From contig CM028921.1 of the NCBI GenBank assembly GCA_016801845.1, positions 14,263,275 to 14,327,274 of the forward strand: a stretch of 64,000 nt of DNA. The letters run 5' to 3'. A program made the translations under genes and the position numbers. The notes under the pieces are model-generated. The model searched no databases, had not been told where the DNA came from, and saw nothing but the letters and a program-made list of their open reading frames with translations. The stretch comes from Polydactylus sextarius. Taxonomy: Eukaryota > Chordata > Actinopteri > Polynemidae. Of the stretch, positions 25,822-37,660 are shown in pieces. Numbering within the stretch: the stretch's first letter is position 1; each line of letters opens with the position of its first letter.

Positions 25822-28800
25822 GGGGGGTGGGGGTGGGGGGGGGGGTATGGGTGTGTGTGAAAGAGAAAGAAAGAGGAGTATTAATAGTAGGGTTGTGGCA
25901 AGGAGTGTATACAGCTGCGTGAATAAACTTGTTGAACTGTTGTAGATAATATGTTACCATGATTAGTCCACTACATGTCAGCTGACAGTGTAATATTAAC
26001 AGCAGTTAATATTAAACTGTAGAGACAGTAAAACTAACTGACAACAACAAACAGCTGAGACTGCCACCTAGGTGCAAAACACACAGATAAAGGGAGTTAA
26101 AAATACCAACATCCATGATGGTTGACAAGATGTCAGAAACATCTGTCCAGATGTTCTGCCACAGGAAAAAATGATATGGTGACAAGAAGCAGCATCCCTC
26201 TCGTATTTGACATTTTCTGTTCAGTTTACTCTAAAATAGACTTTTGTATTTATTACACTGTTATTACCTGTCACTTCACATCAAACACTTGAACACATGC
26301 CTTGACAACCAGTGAAACCAGCTATATATAAACTAAAATATCTGATTCATTTTTTTTTCATATTAAGTGAAAAGTAAAAACTCAAGGAAGAAGATGCTAT
26401 TGTAGCGAGTTGATTCTCACTGATGGTACAGGGCAGGATGAAGAGTGGTGATATATTTGGTTGGTGTGTTTCATATTTAGGGGCAAAACACCAACAAAGA
26501 AACAGGAAAAGTAAGAAAAGCAAGTTTTTTTGATTGAAACACGTCTGAAACACACTCTTTATCAGAATTGCTGTTGCTTTGCTCCGGTGCTGATTTATGT
26601 GCTTTGTGGCGAGCCCAGTGATGTTTTGTTCTCAGTGTGTTATAAATCTGCCTGGATGGTTATTATTATGACTAGAATTGGCAGCTTAACAGCTACATGC
26701 TAATCAAACGTGTTGTGTGTGTTTGCAATGCAAATGATGATATCGTTGATTTACATACGGGTTCACCTGCTTCTCACAGGTCCAGACCTCAATGTGAGGA
26801 CTCAGGCTCTGGCCGAGCAGCCCGTCAGCCACCAACTGCAGAGTCAGCCGCCATGTTTCTCTTACGCAGACGGTTACCAGGCCGTCGGCTGTTGTCCTCA
26901 GGGGTCTCAGTACAGCACTCAGGGGAACCCCAGAGCCTTCGACTGTCCCAGCATCCAGATCACCTCCATAGCTCCTAGCAACCATGTGGAGCCTGGCGCT
27001 GGCCAGCAAGCATTGGCAGTGGAAGGGGCAGAAGGGGGCTACCTGAGGCGTCCTGGTCCAGAGACCAGCTGTACCTCCCCTTGGACCCCTGCTACCGAGA
27101 TCCGGCGCTCTGCCCCAGCCCCTGCAGCAGTTTGTCATCCAGGAGCTGGATGTCTGACATCTCCTCCTGTGAGTCCTTCTCCCATGTCTACGACGACGTG
27201 GAGGGGGAGCTGTGTGACGCCGCCCGCCTCGCCCTGGGCTCCCCCCTCGGGGATGCCCTGGGTGAAGCCGCCTTCCTGGTGTCACCTGTAGGATCCCCGG
27301 GCTGTGGCGGTGGGGCCTTTGGTGTGGAGCTTTGGCAGCAAAAATACCAGCATCCTTTAGCCTTCAGCCCGGCGCTGTCGCCTCATCAGTCGCCCCGTCA
27401 CTCGCCCCGTCAGTCACCCTGCCACTCCCCACGCACCAGTGTGACAGAAGAGAACTGGCTGTACCGCCGGCCTCTTTCCAGGTACACATCGTCTACTTTC
27501 TGAAAGTTTAACTGCTTCTAACCAGTGTTAATCTAGTTTCAGTCTTATCTCCACTTACCTCTAAACTGATCCTGGACCTGATAACATAAGATCAGACCTG
27601 AACTTGGAACAGATAAGGTATGTTCAGATTGTGAAGGTGGGCTGATCTCACAATGTGACTGTCCTCGCAGGCCGTCGTCCAGACCAACATCGCCCTGTGG
27701 GAAGAGACGCCACTCCAGTGCTGACCCTCATGCCCGTTCACCCTCGCCTCACCACTCCCCCAGCCCCACGCCGAGCCCGTCCCCACGAGGCAGCGTGACG
27801 GATGACACCTGGGTAGGAAGCCCGGCCAACGCCGCCCTCGGGCCCCTCCTGATGTCTGGCTACCAGGAGCTTGACGTTCCCTCTAAGACCAGGAGGACAT
27901 CGGGGAGCCACCTGGTTCAGCTTGAGCCCTACCAGGATTCTCCTGGGGAGGAGGCTCGGGAGCAGGACGGCCTGGCTGAGCTCTTCCTGCAGGTGCCCTC
28001 ACACTTCAGCTGGAACAAACCCAAACCAGGAAACCCTCCTCTCTTCAGGTAGGAACCACAAAGATGCAGAGTTGCCAAAATGTCTATACTATAAACTAGC
28101 TATAGAAACATCTTGTAGGACTTCCACCTCTGTCAGACACCGATCAGTGTATGACTGTCTTATCTACCTCCAGGCCCTCGTCCCCCCCTCCCCTGGACTG
28201 CCCTCTGCCCAGCCAGTTCGACCAATGTGAGCTGAAGCTGGAGGTCCAGCCCAAGTCCTACCACAGGGCACATTATGAGACGGAGGGCAGCAGAGGGTCC
28301 ATTAAAGCAGCTACTGGAGGACACCCTGTTGTGAAGGTAAATGTTCACTTCTGACCATCAAGTGTCTGACAACATTATGGTAGGATCCCTACAGAGACGG
28401 AGCTTATTTTAAACCAGAAACCGGCGTTTTATTGGTCTGTTCACACACACCACACTGCACCGACAAAAACAGTCCTTTTACCTCAGAGAACACTCGTGTT
28501 GCCGGTCAGGTTGTCTGTGTTTTGAGTGACTTTCAGTGCTTCACATCTTTCACTTAAGTAAAAACATTACAACGTTAAAACAGTCCGAGCTGTAGACCAG
28601 CAAAATGACTGACACTGTGTTCTCAGGACCATTTTATTTTGCGTAAACTACGACTGGTGTAATTAAAAAAAAAAAAAAAAAAAGCAAACAACAGAAGACA
28701 AACCTAAGCTTCAGACCTGTGATCAGTTGTGTTTTGCTGCTTTTCCTGGTGAATCTGTGGTAACGGATCCTGTCGATCAGAGAACAGAGGCAGTGCCAGG

Positions 28801-31800
28801 ACAAGTAAAGCTCCGTCGAGGTCTCGTATGTAACAGACACCAGCGGGGCTATTCTTGGTGTCACATTGTCAGGCAGCTGTTGAAGCCAGACGAGCTTCTT
28901 GCTGCGAGATGTGTGAAAACTCAAAGAGCTCGGCATCAAGATCAAGTGAACGTCAAGAACAAGTGAGAGTTGCTGGGTTGTACAGGAAACTGAAGATCAT
29001 TCTGATGTTTGCAGGGTGACGCTTTATTTGTATGTGTAAAATCCACAAACAACAGCTGGACTATGTGCTGTCGAGGAGCAGACATGACTGCACGACGCAC
29101 CGTTAATAAGATGTGGCCATAAGAGTATGTTTTGTGTTTGTCACGATAATAAAGTTCTTTTTAATCTTTTTGGAATTTAGCAAATAACTGTTAGCTTTTT
29201 AAAAAGTAAATATATCATGTATGTCATTAGAATGTCATTTATATTAGAGCAGAGATGTCATAATAACATTCAGGAGTCAGGAGTTTTATGATCAGAGACT
29301 AGTTCACACCACATTTCTCAGCTTGAGAACAGAAACTGTTCCCAATCTGTAATATTGTAGGAAATGTCCAGCACTTCAAACTGTTATCCTCATGTTTGTT
29401 TGTTGGATCAAACTAATTAGACACAACTTTTATACAACTACAGTTTTAGAGGCACAGACGCTGATGATCTTGTCCTGCAACTCTCGGCAAATACTGCAGT
29501 CAGCATGTTTCCTAAAATGTTTCACTGCTTCATTTGAGTTCAAATGTCTTCCTCAGTCTGTGTGTTTGTTCACATGTTTGTGACTGAACTTCCTGCAGCT
29601 GAGCGGATACAGCGAGCAGCCGCTCAACTTGGTGGTGTTCATCGGCACCGTGGATGACCGCTACCTTCGGCCTCACGCCTTCTACCAGGTCCACCGCGTC
29701 ACAGGGAAGACTGTCACCACCACCTGCTCTGAGAAGGTCGTGGGTTACACCAAAGTGTTGGAGGTCCCTCTGCTTCCAGAGAACAACATGTCTGCCAGGT
29801 AACAGAGGCCGCAGCACCACAACTTGGATTTAGTGTCATGGCGAATCTTGAGGAACTGAACTGAGGCTTGCTCTGATAACTTTTAGTTTGCACAACTCAC
29901 ATGTAAAGGTTGTGGCTATTAGCCTTGTTCCTGGTTCTATCAGCAGTTTCAGCTGAGACTTAAGTTAAGGACAACTTTTTGTCACTGTTTTCATTGTTGC
30001 TGAGTGTTCATTAAAGCTACATTGCTTAACTTTTTCCCTCATCGCCATGTAGCTAATGTTAACGTTAGCAGCTGATTTTTTTTGAACTGAGCAAAAACAA
30101 AGAGTTAGGCGTTAAACTCTGTTGGAAGAAATGTGACCTCACCTGTGAGACTCCACCACTCTAAGCATCACTCTAAGACCCTCAGAGGTCAAAACCTCTA
30201 CAGCAGGTAATCATTCTGATTTGTTTTTTTGTTCTCGAGCATCGACTGCGCCGGCATCCTGAAGCTGCGTAACGCCGACATCGAGCTGAAGAAGGGAGAG
30301 ACGGACATTGGGCGGAAGAACACGAGGGTGCGAGTTGTGTTCAGGGTCGGCGTGCCTCAGCTGGACGGCCGGCAGCTGTGGCTGCAAACGGCGTCTATTC
30401 CCGTGGAGTGTTGTAAGTCATTTTCTGTGGTTTGAACATAAATAAAGGGGAGGGTGTCATATAACGGACGGTTGTTTACCATCTATCACATTTACATCCA
30501 GTGAGTTGAACAGTACACTATGTTATGACGCAGAACAAGTCACTAAAGAGGTGGAAAGTGTGTATTCATTTTGAAACTAGATGATAAGAGAAGCAGAGGA
30601 GGAAACTCAGGAAGATGTGAGATAATTATTAGTTTGAGTGCAGAATAATAAAAAAGAAAAAAGAATAATAAGCTCGGGTCATTAACAGGGAGGGTCTTTT
30701 TCTTTCTTCTTGTTGAGTGAATATTTCCTCCTTGTGAGGATGTAATGAGTGAATGAGTTGTTGCTATAACAAAGAGGGAATGTGTTGTGTTTTAGCCCAG
30801 CGCTCTGGTCAGGAGCTTCCCCAGGTGGAGAGCTTCAGTCCAACCAGCGGCTCTGTGGATGGAGGAGAGGAGCTGCTCATCACGGGCTCCAACATCTCCA
30901 CTCAGTCCAGAGTGATCTTCATGGAGAAAGGACCCGGTACGTTCCGTTCACACCCGTCTTTTTACGTTCACGTCAGCCTTCGTTGATGTTTTAACCGCGT
31001 CCTTATCCCTCAGATGGACGATCTCTGTGGGAAACTGATGCCAGAGTGTTGCCAGAAAAAAGCAGCGGAGTGAGTACAAACACACAAACACACAAAAACA
31101 CGTAGATGATGATTAATAAAATAAAACATGATCTGATTTCATTGGGCTGTGGCAGCAGAAATATCAATGGAACCGGAGAAAGAATCTTTATCCACCTCAG
31201 TGGATCAGAAAGTCACTGTGTAGTAAAGTAAACTGTGTAGTAGAAGTGTAGTTTTGTGTTTAATTTGTATATCTTTCATTATATCTCCCTGTCAGTTCAG
31301 ATCAGACTCAGGTAAACAGTAGCAGCTATTGAGACATTTTAAAATCAATATTAAAGGGGCTTGTCATTTTTACTACAGTTAACGTAAACATCAGCATATG
31401 TTTACCTACCAGCAGCCCCACAGATGGAAACCAACATTATTTACTGCAGTTAGCATGCTAACCAGCTAGCCCCTGGGTTGTCTTGTCACTGGCATCTGAT
31501 CAGAGGACAGATTCTATCCTCTGGTAGTGTAAACACAACGATGGCTGAGGCTTTTGTCGAGCGACCATCACCTGATCTGGAAAACGTACGCACTGCACAT
31601 TTAATATGCAGTGCGTACGTCTTCACAAAATCATGATGAGTTCATGATCAGGCAACCCCGTGCCCCTCCACACCCACCCATCCTGTAAGAGTCGTCTTAC
31701 AGAAATTACACTCTAGATTTTAAACCTCACTTTAAGATGGTGAAGAGGAATCCCTTGACAGGAAACTTGAAGAGGAAATTAACAAGAGCTTGTCGAAACC

Positions 31801-34800
31801 ACAAAGACTCTCAGTCTGAGTGTGTGAGTGTAAGAGTGTGTGTGTGTGTGCGTGTGTCACTCATCACGTGGCCTCTAAATAAAGGCAGTCTGTGATAGAT
31901 GCTGTCACTCATGGTGTGATTGTGTCTTTGATTTAATGTCCAATTCGATGGAAAATGTGTTCCTCCTGCATTGTGTCAAAGGGCTGTTTCCTCTCTGGTC
32001 GTTTTTTTCCTGTGGAAATGAAACGCATGGAGCTGCGTGTGCACAAACTGATCACAGTTCCACAGTATCCGTTCTCTGTGCACCAGGGTTTGGTGTCATC
32101 TCAATAGAATTACCTTCAACATTTACAAGTAGCTCAAATGTTTGGGGAGAAATTCAGACTCAGAACAGTCACAAATGTGTCACATGATCTTCAGATATAG
32201 TGCGCAGCGATTTGCTTGGATGCACACAAACACACACACAGGATGTCACATCTTGAATGCATTTTAATATTAACAGAAATTGAAACCTTCATTATAGAGA
32301 TCTGATCATCATCACTTTCAAAAAGCTTCATGTCTGATTCACACGTGTGTGCGCGAGTAGTTAAATTCTTTTCAGCGTCCACCAATTGCTGCTTTAAGTA
32401 CTGATGAGAAACTGGAACATCTGGACTAACTGTTTTCCCAGCAGACGAAGACGTCAGCCCAGCAGTCGCTCATTTAAACCACATGTTTACATTTATAGGC
32501 CACTGTATAGAGTCTGTAGTCAGTAATGAGCTGTCTCGTCTGTTTAGAAAAACCCACAAAGCCTGTTAATTCCCTCTCAGGGTTAAATTCTGGTTCATGT
32601 GAGAAACATATGAAGGAAACTCACAGTTGTCTGAAGTTTTTTTTTTTTTTTATCCCGTGTTTGAAAAGTGTTCTGAGTTTGAAATCCATAAAAAAAAAAA
32701 AAACAACCAAGTTCTGGTCTTTCTGTGTAACGATGTGGATCTATCTCAAGACGTTTCACGTTTCACATGTCCTCCATGTGTCTCTTTGTTTCAGTCCAGC
32801 ATCACGGTGGAGGTCCCTCCGTACAATAAGAAGACTCTTAATCCGGTCCAGGTCCAGTTCTATGTCTCCAATGGGAAGAGGAGGAGAAGTCTGACGCAGA
32901 GCTTCACCTTCCTGTCTGGGGTCCGACCTCACCTGCCTGCCGCTGCACCTGGAACACATCAGGTCAAACAGGAGTGCTGGGAGTTGGATCACATTTCCCT
33001 CAGTCCACCTGGATTCAGCGCAGATGTGGGCTATTCTGATTCCTGTGATCTCCCGGTGCATTGTGGTCCTTCTTACCAGGCCGCACCTCGCCTCCATCAT
33101 CCACCTCCTCCTTCCTCCATCCCTCTTCAAACCCCATTGATGTTTTCACACACCTCCTCAGCCCCCTCCCAGACCCTGGTTCCTCCTCAGACCTCCTCTG
33201 TCCCCCTTCAGACCTTCACCATGTCCCCGCAGACCACCTCCCCCATTGGACTTCAGCAGGAACACTCTCCATCCCTGTGTCCCAGCAGAGCCTTCGTGAA
33301 CCCTGCTGACCCCCTTAAGGACTCTCTTCTCTCCAGCACTGGGCAGGTTCTGAGCATCAAGCAGGAGCCGGACGAGCAGCCGAGTCTGGGCCTCCAGCAG
33401 TCTCTTGGCCTCCAGGAGATCACACTGGATGACGGTAGGAAACTAGGAGTTTCTTTGAAGGCTCAGAAAAGTTTGGAGCTTACTTATCATGGTGCTGTTA
33501 CAAAAAAACATCCACAGAAATCTCTTAACCTGTCATACAGTAGGATTCTGTAACGTCTGATGAAAGTAGAACAGATACACCACAGCTTCAATCTGGCAGG
33601 TGGGGGGTCAGGAGACGTCCAGGAATTTATGGAGTGGTAGTTAAATTTGTTGTCGGTTGTCATTTTCAATAGTGGCACTTGACTAGGTGTGTTTTTGTGT
33701 GGGTTCCTGATCCCTAATGTGTCCTAAAGGATTAGAAACCTCCTGAAGGTCTACAGGGAAATCATTCTACTCTCCAAAAACTCCTAGACAGTTCTTGAAG
33801 ATTTCAGCACCTCCTCACTTATGAATACAACCTTAAACCTTCAAACCTTAAACAACCTCTAAAACTTTGTCAAAGACAAAAACCAACTAACATTATCTGT
33901 AGATCTTCAGTGATCAACGAAACTTTCTAACCAACTGCCAGATCGACCTGAAGGAGCTTTACAGTCTATAGTCAAAACCACTAGAATCTTTCTTATATTC
34001 TGGTAATTATGTGTTTTTTTTTTTTTTTTTTGTTTTTGGTCATGTCAACTGCCTGCACACGAATGAGCGTGTTTGCTGTCATCTAACTTTCATAATAGCT
34101 GTTCTCTGAGGAAGGAAGTGCAAACACACACGACCTGTTCGATAAGAAGAAGAAAAAAATAAAACAGCAGTGACACATGCATTTCTACATGTATTATAAA
34201 CCCCAACAGTGGCGGAGAATATTTCTATTTTATATTACTTCACACTTATGCCTCACTACAATTCAACTCACTGGCTGATGTTCGGATTAGGTTTAAAACT
34301 TAAAAACTACACGTGTTAAGTTGATAAAAGAAAGTGTTTAAAGGTGAAATATGTATGCTAACGAGCAGCAGCAGCTGTTCTCTGACCAGGTGAAAAGAAG
34401 TGTTGTGAGTTTAGCGATTTTGTCTCAGGATGTAGAAAACGACATCACCGAAGGAAGCATATCTCCTCACTGTAGCCTCCAGTCCCACATGGAGCTCCTT
34501 CGAGACTAAATGACCTCAAGAAACTTCTCACGTTGTTTCATATAAATAACCAAGGCCATAACAGGTGAAACGATCAAAGATCTCACAAAAACAAAGCAGA
34601 GAGAACACCAGAGAACATTAGTATGACTGTTTTTTCATGTGTCTTCTGGATCAGCGATCAGAGGCGATGGGCCTGGTCTAAACTATCCAGCTGGAGATGA
34701 ACTGCTTAGAACCTACCACAGTGAAATGATCAGGATGGATGATCAGGTCACGTCCAACAGTTACAGTCTTATTGTGGTCAACGCTTCATCCTGACCTGTC

Positions 34801-37034
34801 GTTTTGGTTTCTGATTCTGAGCCTCAGATCTAGATCTGATTCACAAAATCCACGTCAGTCCTCGTTGATTGTTCGGTGTGTGTCTGCATCCACACTGTTG
34901 CTCTGTGATGTTGGTTATTTATATGTTGGGGCTGTGTGTGTGTGTGTTTCTCTCTGATCTGGGTTAATAATAGCCATCTCTGCTGGTTGCTGCTCTGAAT
35001 GATGCAGATGGGGGTTAAATTTGTTGCTACGCCTCAGCTGGCAGGCGGCAGCTGTCGTCAAGCTTGCTGACCCTCCGCCCCTCACCCCCCACCCTTCCCC
35101 TCACCCTCGCCTTTGAGCTTGACTTTGAGCGTCAGCAGCCCGATCCTCGTCACAGATTCAGGATCAAAACACCTGCGAGGACTGAACCACTGCAGGTGGT
35201 GGATGAAGCGTCAGGGCCTTTACTTGTGTGTAATGTAAACGTACATTACACATGAAAAGTACAGCTCTCGCTCAGGATAAAATAAAACCACACATCGGAA
35301 CTCAGGTTCTCTTCACATCAGGTTGTGATGTTGAAGTGTGTCCAGATGCAGCAGAGGTTGTGTTGGACTATGCTGGTGTGCAGCTGATGGTCGTTACGGT
35401 TGTTTTTGTTGTTGATGTTGTTGTGTTGTTTTGCTTCATACGCTTCAAGTTTCACAGCTCGGCTATGAATAGACTGAAGGCTGCTGCAAACAGCAGAGCA
35501 GCTTCTACTGCAGCTGCCGCTCAGAACAATAATATTACTGTTAACGCTGATGGTTGAAGCCTGATGAAGAGGAATCAATGTAATCTTCTTCTCTAAAACA
35601 ACTTGTGGGTTCAAGTCATCAGAGCAGCTCAATGTGGATGACACGTCTGTTTCGCGCTTCGTGATGCTCCCTCATGTGGTCGTACTGGGAACTGCATCAC
35701 TGAGTCTGCTCTTAGCTGCGTTTGAACACACTACATTTATTTATGGTTTGAGTCCAGCTCATATTCACTTCACATTGAGTATGAGCTGAACTCAAACCAT
35801 AAATAAACATTGATTTCACACCAACAATGTTCCAGTATCAAGGTCAAAGTCAAGGGACACAGTGGACATGTCACGTTGCTTTAACTTTCACAATTTCTTT
35901 TATACTTTTATACCAGATACTTTTTAGAGAATCACAGTTTAGGTTTAAATATTTTAAACAACCTCTAGTAACAAGGAAGGCACCAGTCCACGTGTCAGAT
36001 GTGTGTAGGGGCTGATGGTCCCTTGTTGACTCCGGTGGGTAAATGAGAGTGAAGTGTCCGATGTTCTGGTTATTTCCAGTCGGACGCTCAGACTCAGACA
36101 GAAGCAGCAACAGCAGCAACATATACAGATAGAGCCGTGGCTGTTGGAGTATTACACAAGTCAGCTTATTGAATAATCTTCACTGCACAATGTATGCTCA
36201 TTCTAAGACTGTGTAATGATCGGCTGAATTATTAGTAAGAACAAAACATAACGACCCCATAAGAAGCACCAGGGACCTGTCTCGGGTGGTTTTTAATGTC
36301 ATAAACCAAATTAAACCATAGAACTCTTTCAACTTTTCTTTCATTACAATGTTTGATGAATTCCCAGAGGCTTCAGGAATGTGCAATATTGAGTTTTTTC
36401 TATGCTTTTCTTCAGCACAACCTAGGTAATATGTTGAAATAAATCTTATTTTATTTTAACCTACTGAAACATGACTGAGCAATAACCATCAGTGTTTAAT
36501 TTTTGTATAAATTACCAGACATTAGCGATAATTTATTTTTTTTTATAGCTTGAAATTATAAACTGGGAGTTGACGACATTTGTTTGAGTTTGTTGACAAC
36601 ATTTTTGTTCGACTTTCTTTCCACATTCCCGTCACGTTGTGGTAGATTTACACGTTTTAAGCAACGTTTTTAACAACAACTTTAGTTCTACATCACACAC
36701 ACAATCACCCAAGTACAAAATTTGACGTCTAAACCCTCTCCTTTCCATACACACCTGCAGGACTTCCAAGGAGTTGCTTTCCCCTGAACATTTGTCAAGT
36801 ATTAATAAAGGTCTTCATGCTGCAAAATTAGTTCAGAGGATTGTCAGGAAACTCAGTGACTCATAATGTACATCTACAAAGTTGAAAATTCTGTAAAACC
36901 ATGTTTCTAACTTGTGAATTGTGCTTTAACACGAAGCTATTAAATATGAATTATGTCCCGGTCATGTTTCTGTTGCAGTGAACGAGATCATTGACAGAGA
37001 CATCAGCAGCCTGAGCGGCGGCCCTCCACCCTGA
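22408..37034 (+). CDS. nfatc3: Nuclear factor of activated T-cells, cytoplasmic 3 (frame break in exon 2)
   Basis: Calcium-responsive transcription factor that calcineurin dephosphorylates so it can enter the nucleus. Coding exons: 22408-22480, 26780-27481, 27671-28048, 28174-28336, 29599-29798, 30240-30412, 30796-30936, 31014-31069, 32795-33434, 36979-37034. Total 2582 nt, one base short of about 860 codons. Visible: MTAANCAEELDF start; PxIxIT calcineurin site in CPSIQIT (about 80-86); serine region SLSSRSW; SP repeats; SPCGKRRHSSA nuclear signal; RGSVTDDTW; Rel-homology DNA-binding segment RAHYETEGSRG; NMSASIDCAGILKLRN; KGETDIGRKNTRVR; IPT segment with ITGSN and QVQFYVSNGKRRR; sumoylation-type IKQEPDE; end motif LQEITLDDVNEII. 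Exon 2 is 702 nt, but flanking phases need 3n+1, so the frame changes near 27030-27062. The ATG and NFATC3-type N-terminus support this paralogue, as does dus2 next door. It is shorter than human (1075 aa), mainly in the C-terminal transactivation region. Confidence 0.93.
22735..22870 (-). repeat. Short interspersed repeat, copy B
   Basis: On the minus strand this matches 13020-13156 in order: GTTTGGACCATG, GGGCGGGGCTTATGA, CCAGCAGGGGGCGATCC, TCATCTTTATATACA. It lies in nfatc3 intron 1. Confidence 0.5.
23745..23775. repeat. (ATT)n microsatellite
   Basis: About eight ATT units in nfatc3 intron 1. Confidence 0.9.
25607..25680. repeat. (TG)n microsatellite, interrupted
   Basis: TG repeat with GG and TATG interruptions in nfatc3 intron 1, preceded by a run of ten C at 25572-25581. 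Confidence 0.95.
25784..25858 (+). repeat. (GT)n microsatellite with G-run block
   Basis: The GT repeat (25784-25814) runs into GGGTGGGGGGGGGTGGGGGT and a further G11 run (to about 25851). Four or more G tracts are separated by single T, which is a G-quadruplex pattern on the nfatc3 sense strand. Confidence 0.95.
31584..31620. repeat. Near-perfect palindrome in nfatc3 intron 8
   Basis: ACGTACGCACTGCA (31584-31597) pairs perfectly with TGCAGTGCGTACGT (31607-31620) over a 9-nt AT-rich loop that can pair further after one mismatch. Outer CCTGATC (31571-31577) and GATCAGG (31646-31652) form a second, weaker inverted pair. Confidence 0.9.
33435..33553 (+). other. In-frame read-through extension of nfatc3 exon 9
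   Basis: If the donor at 33435 (GAC G|GTAGGA) is not used, the frame stays open for about 39 more codons to a stop at 33551-33553. This could give an alternative C-terminus lacking the VNEII end. Open frame only; no conservation is recognised. Confidence 0.3.
33720..34000. repeat. Degenerate ~21-bp-period minisatellite, locus 2
   Basis: Diverged units of the type GGATTAGAAACCTCCTGAAG, AAACTCCTAGACAGTTCTTG and TTAAACAACCTCTAAAAC, related to 11190-12300. It lies in nfatc3 intron 9. A few further units occur at about 34485-34540. Confidence 0.5.
34000..36978 (+). other. Rest of nfatc3 intron 9
   Basis: No exon is recognised. The ORF at 35252-35557 (101 codons, Val-rich then Ala-rich) overlaps an opposite-strand ORF and is probably chance. 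T run at 34013-34031. Confidence 0.5.
35736..35807. repeat. 28-bp-stem hairpin in nfatc3 intron 9
   Basis: The left arm at 35736-35763 (begins TTTATTTATGGTTTGAGT) and right arm at 35780-35807 (ends ACTCAAACCATAAATAAA) are reverse complements over 28 nt with a single mismatch, around a 16-nt loop. It could be a snap-back insertion, a MITE remnant or a small-RNA hairpin. Confidence 0.92.
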
Positions 37035-37660
37035 CCAGTACGACCAGTACGACCAGTACGAGTGGGAGCACAAGTCTGGCGACGCCACGCTGCCGTTCTG
37101 CCCTCAGTAGCGGCGCCGCCTCCTCCGGAGGACGCCGCAGAGCTGCTTCTACTGTTTTCACTTATCGGACTAAAATGAAGCGGACTGTCATCGAACGTGA
37201 CCTTCAAGTGCCTGAAACATGGAAACACAGCGTCTGCGAGTGACATCAGGGTATCGACATCACGTCTCAGGAATCTCAGGGAGGCCGCTCGTTACCTCAC
37301 CAGCAAACCAAAGATTTGTTTTCAGTTTTTCAACATTTGGACAAATAATGAGAGTAAAACCAAAGGGCTGAAAATAAAAAAAAAAAAAATCCTGTTGTTA
37401 TTTATCGGCCAGTTCAGTAAAAAAAAAAAAAAAAAATCTATTTTTGATACTTTAGATCTGCTCCAGTTAAAAACTAAACTCCTCCAGCTGGCGTTTTTCT
37501 TTTTTATTGTTTTAAATCACTTTAACGGTTTACATTTCCTTCGCTGAATGAAATCACTGCTGTTCAACCTCGGCTGTTACGGTGTGAAGCTTCAGATGCT
37601 GAGTCAGAAAAATGTATCAGACGGTTGAAGTAAAAAGAAAAACAAACATCTGGATGTTGT
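37035..37660 (+). other. nfatc3: nfatc3 3'UTR, with a GACCAGTAC triple repeat next to the stop
   Basis: Immediately after the TGA (37032-37034) a 9-nt unit GACCAGTAC is repeated three times. The first AATAAA is at about 37374, inside an A-rich run, with a second A run at about 37420-37436. The 3' end is uncertain and may overlap the end of the convergent pdcd2l transcript. Confidence 0.45.

Noticed and set aside
25468..25960. Cys/Val- and Thr/His-repeat ORFs
   Set aside because: They are translations of TG/CA microsatellites.
26704..27285. 193-codon ORF on the minus strand
   Set aside because: It is the antisense shadow of nfatc3 exon 2, with low-complexity composition and no domain.
35252..35557. 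101-codon ORF in nfatc3 intron 9
   Set aside because: It overlaps an equally long antisense ORF, has no recognisable family, and shows no splice or promoter context.
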